A stretch of 20,295 nt of DNA from a virus, in the IMG/VR virus record IMGVR_UViG_3300037502_002221, positions 1 through 20,295 of that record; one strand, 5' to 3'. This document shows positions 4,580 to 11,273 of this stretch, in pieces. The notes below the pieces were generated by a model, which had not been told where the DNA came from, did no database searches, and saw nothing but the letters and a program-made list of their open reading frames with translations. How positions within the stretch are numbered: position 1 is the stretch's first letter; each line of letters starts with the position of its first letter. A program made the translations under genes and the position numbers.

Positions 4580-6859
4580 CGGGGCTTGCGGCGTCTCGAC
4601 CAATCGCCGCAGGTCCGACTTGCTGCGGCTATCCATATCGGGCGCGCAAAATAGGTGCTTCTTCGACGGGTAATCGCCCGACGCCACGCGGCCTTTGTCA
4701 ATCCAGCCGGCCTCGCGGAGCGCGTGCAAGAGCGCCGACTGCGGCACCTTGACGCCCGAGGGCATGGCGCCCGCGACCCTATCGCAAACAGCGTGGAACG
4801 GCGAGCCGACGACGCCGCGGGCAAACTCGCCAACGCGGGCGCGCATCATCTCGACAAGGTACGACTCGGCCGTGGACATGCCGGCGTCGATCATGATGGC
4901 CTTGGCCTCGGTCATGGGCGGCGTGCCGCCGGGCTGGAAAGCGGACACGTCATAAGAGGAAAGCCAACAGCCAATGGCCTCGAACCCGCCCGCCTTGTAC
5001 CAGCCCCAGAGCCGCTCGGCGTCGGCCTCGGGCAAGCGCTCGGCCTCGCTCCAGACGACAAACCAGCGCCGATCATCACTCGGCAAGCTGATCGCGGCGC
5101 GCTCATTCGAGAATGCAAGCACGAAAACGCGGTTCAAAGCGTCATAAGGGTGCAGCCCCTTGCGGTTGACGGGCAAAAGCTCGGGAGGCGCCGCGATGAT
5201 GGGCTTCAACTGATTTTCCAGCGCCCGCCGGTCCTTAGCCTCGGCTTGGCGCAATTCGTTGATGACCATGACCTCGGATTCGAGCGCATAGCCCCACTGG
5301 CTCGCGAGCTCCTCGTTGCGCACCAGCGCCACGTTCACGTTCATAGGCCCGCCAACAGCCCAGAGAAACGGCGACCAGAGCGTATCTTTGCCCGAGCCGG
5401 GGCGCCCAGCGTGCAGCACGGCGTGATTGATTTTGCGGTTTGGGTGCTGGACCTTATACGCCATGACGGCGAGCACGTGCGCCCGCTCGGCGGCGTCGGG
5501 AATCATGCGCTCGACGTGCGCAAGCCATAAGTCCACAGCGCCGGGGCGGGTCGCGGGCCGGGCGTTCCGCCAGCGGTTGCCGTACACCAGCCCCGAGCGC
5601 GAAACCAAAATATCCTCGCCGGCGGCGTAGGTGACGCCGATCAGCGAATGCGCGCCCTTCGCTTGGCGATGCTCGTCGTAACAGACCGACGCCTCGATGG
5701 CGCGCCCGGTGCGGATGGACTTGCAGGGTACATGCCGAAAGAGCGCGTTAAATGTACTGCGCGAGATTTCACGACGCTCGATCATGTCGAAGTACGCGTC
5801 GTCGTCCTGCAAGTACGCAAAGCGCTCGAACCATTCGGCTTTGGTAATCCGGCCAAGCTCGCGCCGCTCGACTTCCTCGATGACTTGTTGCGCGGCGTCG
5901 GGGTAGTCTTCGGTCGGCGTAAGTTTCGAGAGCGCCGATTCCATGGTGACGGCCAGTAGATCATCGCGCAGCCCGTAGCCCGCTTTGGGTCCGCCCTCGG
6001 CCTCGACCCAGCGCAGGAAGCGCTCGCTCGTCCAGTCGCCGCAATGCTCGTGGAAACAGTCATAGGCCCGGTGAACCGGGTGGTAGCGCCCCTCGGGGTT
6101 GTGGTCGGAGTGCTCGGCGTGGTTTGGGCAGACAACGCCCGCCCAGCCCTCGCCGTTCGGCGGCGCGAGCACCAGCCCTTGCTCGACAAGCCACGCCAAA
6201 ATGGCGTCGTTCCCGTCATCTTCGAGCGCGATATGCGGGTTGCGGGCCGTATCGGCGGCGGCGGGCGTAACGCCGAGTTGCTGGCAGAGAGAATCCAACA
6301 GGAAAAAACGCTCGGGGTGAAATTCTGTCAGCACGGCGGCAAACTGATCGCGCCCGGCCTTCAAGTTGATCGAGCCTGGGATGCGGAAGTTCCGCACGGC
6401 GTTAATCGCCCCTCGGTCGGTGTATCCAGCGTCCGCTATCGCCACAATCGCGGCCGTAAACTCGCCTTTTTTCGGCTGCTGGTCGTAATCGAAGACATAG
6501 CCCCACTGGAAATTACCGGGGCTGGTTTCGATCTTCCACGTGGGCTCGACGGGCGGCGTTTTGGACTTGGTGCCGATGTCATCGAGCACCATAAATGCGA
6601 CGTGCTCGGCGTAGCCGGCGCCTGCTGAGAGCTTGCCATCCTTGAATCGGTCCACGATATACACGGCCGTGTTGGCGTACCACGCGGCCCGCCGGGCCTC
6701 GTTGTACCGCTCGGGCAGACAGGGCACCCACGAATACTTCGGCGTGCCGTCGCCGTGCAGGGCGGGGCGCCCCTCATACGTCCGGGGCTTCTGCCGGACA
6801 ATTAAAATTGTCTCGCCTTCGGGGGCGGCCTGTGATAGAAAGTCGACGAACGTTTGCAT
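4550..6859 (-). CDS. Primase-helicase (AEP/RepB-like primase plus SF3-type helicase)
   Basis: A 769-residue replication protein. The N-terminal third resembles archaeo-eukaryotic-type (RepB-like) primase domains: FMVLDDIGTKS at 89-99 supplies the acidic metal site, and NAVRNFRIPGSIN at 153-165 is a typical later motif. Residues 244-273 hold a Cys/His cluster (CPNH...HRAYDCFHEHCGDW) that could bind zinc like the CHC2 finger of primases. The C-terminal half is a D5/SF3-like helicase: Walker A GRPGSGKDT at 485-493, Walker B VMVINELRQ at 530-538, a sensor-type FVLAFSNE at 579-586 and DDRRWFVV at 595-602. It would unwind DNA and prime synthesis for the adjacent polymerase. A strong AAGGAG precedes the ATG. 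The 3' end overlaps the convergent 22-aa frame by 30 bases. Confidence 0.88.
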   Translation of the reverse strand: MQTFVDFLSQAAPEGETILIVRQKPRTYEGRPALHGDGTPKYSWVPCLPERYNEARRAAWYANTAVYIVDRFKDGKLSAGAGYAEHVAFMVLDDIGTKSKTPPVEPTWKIETSPGNFQWGYVFDYDQQPKKGEFTAAIVAIADAGYTDRGAINAVRNFRIPGSINLKAGRDQFAAVLTEFHPERFFLLDSLCQQLGVTPAAADTARNPHIALEDDGNDAILAWLVEQGLVLAPPNGEGWAGVVCPNHAEHSDHNPEGRYHPVHRAYDCFHEHCGDWTSERFLRWVEAEGGPKAGYGLRDDLLAVTMESALSKLTPTEDYPDAAQQVIEEVERRELGRITKAEWFERFAYLQDDDAYFDMIERREISRSTFNALFRHVPCKSIRTGRAIEASVCYDEHRQAKGAHSLIGVTYAAGEDILVSRSGLVYGNRWRNARPATRPGAVDLWLAHVERMIPDAAERAHVLAVMAYKVQHPNRKINHAVLHAGRPGSGKDTLWSPFLWAVGGPMNVNVALVRNEELASQWGYALESEVMVINELRQAEAKDRRALENQLKPIIAAPPELLPVNRKGLHPYDALNRVFVLAFSNERAAISLPSDDRRWFVVWSEAERLPEADAERLWGWYKAGGFEAIGCWLSSYDVSAFQPGGTPPMTEAKAIMIDAGMSTAESYLVEMMRARVGEFARGVVGSPFHAVCDRVAGAMPSGVKVPQSALLHALREAGWIDKGRVASGDYPSKKHLFCAPDMDSRSKSDLRRLVETPQAPSLAIVKNDR

Positions 6860-6896
6860 TGACCTTTAGCTCCTTGAGAGACGATCTCACCTCTGG

Positions 6897-6923
6897 CCCC
6901 GGTCTAACCCACCGGGGTTTTTT
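6897..6923 (+). terminator. Rho-independent terminator, plus-strand orientation
   Basis: CCCCGGT (6897-6903), a 7-base loop, ACCGGGG (6911-6917), then TTTTTT (6918-6923). The T run follows the stem only when read on the plus strand, although both flanking genes are on the minus strand. On the minus strand the hairpin sits between the polymerase stop codon, which lies in the T tract, and the primase-helicase, and lacks a T run, so the replication operon can read through it. Confidence 0.75.
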
Positions 6924-8871
6924 ATTTGCCATACCGCTGCATGAATTTAGGTTCAGCCTTCAGCGGAAAGCCCGCCGCCCACTCGGGCGTCGCGCACATC
7001 AAAGATTCCAGCATGTCGGCGACCGTTTCCGCTTCGGACTCTGGGCATTCCACCACAATTTCATCGTGAATATGCAACGTCGTCGCCACGCGAGCGTCAA
7101 GTTCGCGCAGCGCATGACGTAACAAATCATTGGCCGTGGCCTGCGTGATATTTTCGCACGCCAAACCGCGCCACAAACGCGCACGCGGCCATTCGGTCGC
7201 ATCCTGCGCCGGCTTCCACGCGGCTTTCAAGTACGATACGCCATCCTCTTCGAGTCGTGCAAAGGGATAACAGAGCACGCGACCACTCGGCAGCATGTAC
7301 CATAAATGCAACTTGTCGTAGAGATACGTCACGCGGCCGGCGGTGAACTCACGGCCGGGGTTGCGCATGGCGCGCAGGTACGCGCTTTCAAGTGACTGCC
7401 AGTAGCGCACGGCCCACTGGTTCGCACGGCGCCACGCATCGACAATGCGCTGCGCGTCGGACTCGTGCATCGTGATGCCGTAGTTGCGGCCCATCGCTGC
7501 GAAGGCGCCGACACCGCCTGCGAAGCCTAAGCTCAGAATGGCGACCTTGCCGATCTGGCGCTGCTCGTCGGTGACTTCACTCGGCGCGCAGTGGTAAATG
7601 CCGGCGGCTTCACGCTTGTAGATATCTTCGCCGGCGCGAAATACATCGAGGACGCTATCGGCCTGCGGGTCGGCGGCCAGCCACGGCGTCGCGCGGGCTT
7701 CTATCGCTGACCAGTCGGCCACGACGAAAATGTGACCTCGGGCGGGAATGATAGCTGGTCGCAGCATTCCTCGAAGGACATCTGTAACCCGTTTGCCGTA
7801 GGCTGGAACAATACTGTGACCTCGGACCATTGAATGACGGGCGGCATCAGCGTCTCTAAGAGTGCGACGCGTGAAGTTATGGACTTGAGCCCCGTAGCTT
7901 GAAGCGCGCCCCGTGGCACTTCCACCAGCAAATACAAACGCTCCTCGGACACGATCATCCTCCCCGGCTAACTGGGCGAGCCGTTGGAATTTAGCGACCG
8001 ACGAAGCCCAGAGATCATCGGCGCATTGGATTACGTCCGCAACGTGCGGCGGGACTTGTTCGGGATCGGTGAGCGCGAGCAAATTGGCGCGCACGGACTT
8101 ATCAATCGAAGTCTTGGCCTCGCCGTCCTTGTAGACGGTCATGAGCTTGCGGGCTTCGGGCCCGAGCCGCTCGGCCACCCACTCGCGCATACGCGGTGAG
8201 CGAACGGAAGTCAGCGCGCCCTCGGTGATCTCGATGACAAGCTGCTCGATGTCTTTCAGTTCCTGCTCGGCATACGCGACCGCCGCCTTGCAAAGCGGCA
8301 CATCCACGCGCACGCCCCGGTCGTTGATGCGTTCGTTGACGTGGTAATCTTTGAGTTCAATGTCAGAGAGTTCCCGCATGGCGGCACTCGCCGCGCGCAT
8401 GGTGCGCACGTCCTGCTCGCAATACGCAATCATCTCGGCCATCAATTCGGGGTCGTCGCGGAATGTGCCGTCGGCCTTCGGAATTGAAAGCTGGCGGATC
8501 AGCGCCGCGCCTCGGTGGTCCTTGCGCATGCTGGCGCCGAGCGCCCGGCCCAAGTCTTCAAGGCTGCCAGGCAGGCAGTTGGCGCGCGCCTGCGCGGCGG
8601 TGCAGTAGAACTGCGTGAGCTCAAAAGGTATGTCGAGCACGTGCCAAAAGATCAACCGCTCGAAGGCGGCGTTGTGGGCGCGTATCTGGCCCTTGAAGTT
8701 GGCGACGCGCTCGGGGAACGGATGCGACGGGCGCCACGTCTGCACCTCGTCGTTGTCGAACGCGTAGGACATGCAGAGCACCTCGGTGCTCGGGTCGCGG
8801 GCGTAGTTGTACACGCCGCCTGTCTTCAGCCCGTATCGGCTGCGCGTTTCAAAGTCGAGCCAAAGGATCAC
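6922..8871 (-). CDS. Family A DNA polymerase with 3'-5' exonuclease
   Basis: The 649-residue replicative polymerase of the phage. The exonuclease domain shows LDFETRS at 5-11 (Asp6, Glu8), AHNAAFE at 65-71 and YCEQD at 150-154 (Tyr-x3-Asp). The polymerase domain has motif A FVVADWSAIEAR at 382-393 (Asp386), motif B RQIGKVAILSLGF at 438-450 and motif C LHIHDEIVVE at 599-608 (Asp603). Length and order match the short phage polymerases that travel with DUF2800, VRR-NUC and SNF2 genes. In motif B the tyrosine found eight residues after the lysine in Pol I is Phe450. The start is a GTG two bases after the upstream stop, preceded by AGAGG; no in-frame ATG lies nearby. Processivity partner unknown; see the clamp-like gene at 2459. 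Confidence 0.95.
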   Translation of the reverse strand: MILWLDFETRSRYGLKTGGVYNYARDPSTEVLCMSYAFDNDEVQTWRPSHPFPERVANFKGQIRAHNAAFERLIFWHVLDIPFELTQFYCTAAQARANCLPGSLEDLGRALGASMRKDHRGAALIRQLSIPKADGTFRDDPELMAEMIAYCEQDVRTMRAASAAMRELSDIELKDYHVNERINDRGVRVDVPLCKAAVAYAEQELKDIEQLVIEITEGALTSVRSPRMREWVAERLGPEARKLMTVYKDGEAKTSIDKSVRANLLALTDPEQVPPHVADVIQCADDLWASSVAKFQRLAQLAGEDDRVRGAFVFAGGSATGRASSYGAQVHNFTRRTLRDADAARHSMVRGHSIVPAYGKRVTDVLRGMLRPAIIPARGHIFVVADWSAIEARATPWLAADPQADSVLDVFRAGEDIYKREAAGIYHCAPSEVTDEQRQIGKVAILSLGFAGGVGAFAAMGRNYGITMHESDAQRIVDAWRRANQWAVRYWQSLESAYLRAMRNPGREFTAGRVTYLYDKLHLWYMLPSGRVLCYPFARLEEDGVSYLKAAWKPAQDATEWPRARLWRGLACENITQATANDLLRHALRELDARVATTLHIHDEIVVECPESEAETVADMLESLMCATPEWAAGFPLKAEPKFMQRYGK

Positions 8872-8873
8872 GG

Positions 8874-9089
8874 TTACGCCTCTCGTGCTTCATCTATCAA
8901 CGCGCCAAGCTCACGTATCCAGTACCGCACAAAGCGGTGCTTGGGCGCCGTGCGCTCGTGCAGTTCACGGCGGCGAGCGTGGTAGCCGCAGGTGCGACCG
9001 GGCGTTGTCTCCACGCCGCAGATGGGACAGTTATATCGGGCCAAGATCGGGGGCTTACTCACGGAGCGAGTGGGTGGGGATGAACGCAT
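8874..9089 (-). CDS. Small zinc-ribbon protein (71 aa)
   Basis: A 71-residue protein with a treble-clef/zinc-ribbon pattern CPIC at 21-24 and CGYH at 34-37. After it comes a basic helix (ARRRELHERTAPKHRFVRYW). This size and position between the SSB-slot gene and the polymerase are common in such modules. It may bind DNA or recruit a replication partner, which is inference. The ATG at 9089 lies about 14 bases after an AGAGGGGG sequence. An internal GTG (codon 10) is a possible alternative start that would keep the zinc site. The stop TAA is two bases from the polymerase GTG, so the two are coupled. Confidence 0.7.
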   Translation of the reverse strand: MRSSPPTRSVSKPPILARYNCPICGVETTPGRTCGYHARRRELHERTAPKHRFVRYWIRELGALIDEAREA

Positions 9090-9110
9090 CCGCTTTCAGC
9101 CCCCTCTCTT

Positions 9111-9758
9111 TTAGCCTACGCGCCGACGGCGGCCAGCGGGGGCTGACGCCGGGGCTTCTTCGGCAGGCGTCTCAGCCGGCGCAACGTCGCCGTCCATCGA
9201 CACCCAGCGCACGACCTCGAACACGGGCGTATAGATACGGCCGTAGCTCTTGTGCTGGTAGTGCTCCTTGCCCAGTCTCACGACGGGCACGGGCTTGGTC
9301 GAATCCTTCTCGACCTGCTCGGCGATGGCGACCGCGAGCGCTTGGACGCTACGCTTACCGCCCACTGACGTGGTGGTGTAGCGCACATCAAGCCCCGTGT
9401 CCTCGCCTGTCAAGCACTTGAGCCCCAAGCCCACTTGCTTCTCCCAGCCCTTGCGGGCCTGCGGCGGTGCGGGCTGCGGCTCGGGCAGGGGCTGCGCGAC
9501 CGACACCATGCTCTCGCCGAGCACTTCGCCGTCGCCCCAGGCGATATAGCCGTGGACGAAGCTGAACGGGTTGACGGCCCATTCGCTCGCGTCCTCGACC
9601 TCCGTTTGATCCGCGCCGTAGACCCAGTGACCGGTCTTGTCCATCTTGAGGATGGCTGAACCGAGCGGGCCCACGTCGCTGTCAATGCTGCGCAGCGCAG
9701 TGGAGAGGGTGGACACAGCCGGCAAGCCGGCGGAACTGAACTTTACGATACCTGTCAT
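9111..9758 (-). CDS. Conserved replication-module protein in the usual SSB position (215 aa)
   Basis: A 215-residue protein beginning MTGIVKFSSAGLPAVSTLST. I do not see the opening typical of DUF2815 single-strand binding proteins, but the gene sits exactly where that protein normally lies, between the DUF2800 nuclease and the polymerase. Many short beta-prone stretches (AILKMDKTGHWVYGA, FVHGYIAWGDGEVLG, YGRIYTPVFEVVRWVSM at about 173-189) fit an OB-like barrel, and a low-complexity Pro/Ala/Glu linker leads to the basic tail GRRRRVG. Bacterial SSBs instead end in an acidic tip. It probably binds DNA or the polymerase, but this is positional inference. TAAGGAG, overlapping the nuclease stop codon, is a strong ribosome site. 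Confidence 0.6.
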   Translation of the reverse strand: MTGIVKFSSAGLPAVSTLSTALRSIDSDVGPLGSAILKMDKTGHWVYGADQTEVEDASEWAVNPFSFVHGYIAWGDGEVLGESMVSVAQPLPEPQPAPPQARKGWEKQVGLGLKCLTGEDTGLDVRYTTTSVGGKRSVQALAVAIAEQVEKDSTKPVPVVRLGKEHYQHKSYGRIYTPVFEVVRWVSMDGDVAPAETPAEEAPASAPAGRRRRVG

Positions 9759-9771
9759 TTGACTCTACTCC

Positions 9772-10899
9772 TTACACAAGTTTAGAAAGGGCCGCAGTCA
9801 ACTGCTGCCCGATTTGTACAACGGCTGGCCGTGGGTCATCCACGGGCGCAATCGTTGTCCCCGAAGACACAGAGTGGCAGATGCCTTCCGGCAACTGCTT
9901 CTTCTGTTTCTTCAAGACTTTCTCGATGGTCGCAGGGCTCGCCATCGACTGTTCAATAATTTGCTCATCGGTGAGGCCGAGCCCACGCAGCGCGCGCTGG
10001 GCTTCGCCTTCATCAATCCATTTGCGCGTGCCGCGCTTGGCAACCAGCTTGTAGCCTGGCACCTGTCCGCCCGTTTCGAGCGCCGTGAACGCCAGCGCAC
10101 GCAAATCTTTGATCCAATCTTCGAGCAAATCGGCCTTTACCAGCATCTGCCCAAGCTGCACGGCGTCGAGCTCCTTGACCTGCTTAGCCAGCGCCCGATC
10201 CGCAGCGCCCGTCATCTCGGGGCAAATGGGCTTGGCGGCGCACCAGCGGCAGTGGTCCCCAATCCGCAGCGGCGGCGTCTGCTTCTCGGCCTGCTTGAGC
10301 GCAAAGGCCAACTCACGCTCGAACTGCCGCACGCGGTCAAAACTGGTGACCCAGCGCTTGACGCTGGGCGGCTGCACGATCACGCATTCGATTTCTTTGG
10401 CGCCGTCGAACACCCAATCCAAGCCCGACGTGCGCATGGCGGCAGCGGTGTAGAACAGCAACTGCGGATTGTCCTCTACCTCGACCGCCACGCCGTCGCC
10501 AAATTTCCAATCCAGTACAACGGCAGTATCACCAAGACGGCCAATAAGATCACAGCTACCAAACACGCCCGGAAGAAAGTCTCCGAAGCTGACATGTGAT
10601 TCGACGGCATATTCGAGCGCCTCGTTCGGGTCGATGTCATTAAGCGCCTGCAACGCAGGCACGATCTTGTCTTCAAACAGTTCTTCATCCAACGTCTGAT
10701 CGTTGTACGTCATGCCAAGAATGCTGCTGGCGTCGCTGTTCGACCCCAGCAAAATAGCCATGGCGTTATGAAGTAACGTGCCTCGGTCGGCATCGGAACT
10801 AGAGGGGCGGGGCGGCACCTGCTGGCAGAGCTTGACGCTGCCGGGACACATGATGACGCGTTTGGCGGTGGACCCGCCGACGATAGTGCTATGACTCAC
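9772..10899 (-). CDS. DUF2800-type PD-(D/E)XK nuclease, Cas4/RecB-like
   Basis: A 375-residue exonuclease-type protein, the first gene of the replication operon. The nuclease core shows DRGTLLH at 38-44 (His44), GSCDLIGRL at 114-122 (Asp117), VVLDWKFG at 127-134 (Asp130-x-Lys132) and NPQLLFYTAA at 144-153 (Gln146), the order expected for the RecB family. One N-terminal cysteine (Cys18) and a C-terminal trio Cys217, Cys220 and Cys226 (CRWCAAKPIC) match the four-cysteine iron-sulphur cluster of Cas4/AddB-type nucleases. It probably processes DNA ends during phage recombination-dependent replication. The start is GTG at 10899, fixed by a strong AAAGGAG about nine bases upstream. The C-terminal 130 residues are helical and lysine-rich. 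Confidence 0.85.
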   Translation of the reverse strand: MSHSTIVGGSTAKRVIMCPGSVKLCQQVPPRPSSSDADRGTLLHNAMAILLGSNSDASSILGMTYNDQTLDEELFEDKIVPALQALNDIDPNEALEYAVESHVSFGDFLPGVFGSCDLIGRLGDTAVVLDWKFGDGVAVEVEDNPQLLFYTAAAMRTSGLDWVFDGAKEIECVIVQPPSVKRWVTSFDRVRQFERELAFALKQAEKQTPPLRIGDHCRWCAAKPICPEMTGAADRALAKQVKELDAVQLGQMLVKADLLEDWIKDLRALAFTALETGGQVPGYKLVAKRGTRKWIDEGEAQRALRGLGLTDEQIIEQSMASPATIEKVLKKQKKQLPEGICHSVSSGTTIAPVDDPRPAVVQIGQQLTAALSKLV

Positions 10900-10928
10900 A
10901 GTGGACTCTCCTTTACGACGTTTGCCGC

Positions 10929-10957
10929 AGTCTGCCGCGCGGCTTTTCGCTTGTCAA
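10929..10957 (-). promoter_or_regulatory. Promoter of the replication operon (minus strand)
   Basis: Read on the minus strand: TTGACA (10957-10952), a 17-base spacer, CAGACT (10934-10929, three of six consensus positions). The -35 is perfect and the -10 weak, so an activator may be needed. The spacer holds the palindrome GCCGCGCGGC (10934-10943). Transcription would start near 10922, ahead of the AAAGGAG site and GTG at 10899. Confidence 0.5.
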
Positions 10958-10960
10958 GCG
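10948..10960. promoter_or_regulatory. 13-bp palindrome holding both -35 boxes
   Basis: CGCTTGTCAAGCG is a perfect inverted repeat around one central base. It contains TTGTCA on the plus strand and TTGACA on the minus strand, offset by one base, so two divergent promoters use the same DNA for their -35 contacts. It could also be a repressor operator. Confidence 0.6.
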
Positions 10961-10979
10961 TTCATTGATAAATTATGAT
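10951..10979 (+). promoter_or_regulatory. Promoter of the nuclease-helicase operon (plus strand)
   Basis: TTGTCA (10951-10956), a 17-base spacer, TATGAT (10974-10979). Both boxes match the sigma70 consensus at five of six positions. The predicted start of transcription, 6-8 bases after the -10, coincides with the ATG at 10986, so the mRNA would have little or no leader. Confidence 0.7.
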
Positions 10980-10985
10980 TTGGCG

Positions 10986-11273
10986 ATGAAAGAGAAAGAC
11001 ATCGAAGCCTATTTGGTCTGGGCCGTCGAGATGCAGGGCGGGGCGGCGTACAAGTTCCGCTCGCCGAGTAATCGCGGCGTTGCGGATCGGATTGTCTGCC
11101 TGCCCGACGGGCAGACGTGGTTTGTCGAGATGAAGACGCAGCGCGGGCGCTTGGCGCCGCTGCAAAAGGTGTTTGCCTTCGAGATGGAAACCCTCAAACA
11201 GAACTATGTCGTGCTTTGGAGCACGGAGCAGGTCGATGCTTTCGTTGCGCGCATATCAAGAAAAAGCCGCTGA
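10986..11273 (+). CDS. VRR-NUC domain nuclease (95 aa)
   Basis: A small stand-alone nuclease of the PD-(D/E)XK fold. From the ATG at 10986 the protein is 95 residues: EKDIEAYL near the N-terminus (Glu7), the diagnostic NRGVADRIV at 29-37 (Asp34), FVEMKTQRG at 46-54 (Glu48-x-Lys50) and LAPLQ (Gln60). These are the metal-binding and structural residues of the family, which cuts branched or structured DNA. The usual N-terminus of the family begins at this methionine. A TTG at 10965 would add seven residues but lies inside the promoter. No Shine-Dalgarno is present, consistent with a leaderless transcript. The gene overlaps the next one by 38 bases. Confidence 0.9.
   Translation: MKEKDIEAYLVWAVEMQGGAAYKFRSPSNRGVADRIVCLPDGQTWFVEMKTQRGRLAPLQKVFAFEMETLKQNYVVLWSTEQVDAFVARISRKSR

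Noticed and set aside
4655-5530. 291-residue plus-strand frame, and similar long frames at 6044-6628, 9814-10599 and 15406-16254
   Set aside because: Antisense shadows of the primase-helicase, DUF2800 nuclease and internal virion genes; GC-rich third positions suppress stops on the opposite strand, and no motifs or ribosome sites are present.
8490-8500. QLSIP in the polymerase (residues 127-131) as a clamp-binding peptide
   Set aside because: It lacks the terminal Leu-Phe of the consensus, lies inside the exonuclease domain rather than at a terminus, and the segment looks like a normal part of this polymerase family.
10965-10985. Seven-residue N-terminal extension of the VRR-NUC protein from a TTG
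   Set aside because: The TTG lies in the promoter spacer, upstream of the predicted transcription start, and the family N-terminus fits the ATG at 10986.
11173-11235. Upstream ATG for the SNF2 helicase
   Set aside because: The 21 extra residues have no helicase similarity and overlap the VRR-NUC core; ATG 11236 has a well-spaced GGAG.
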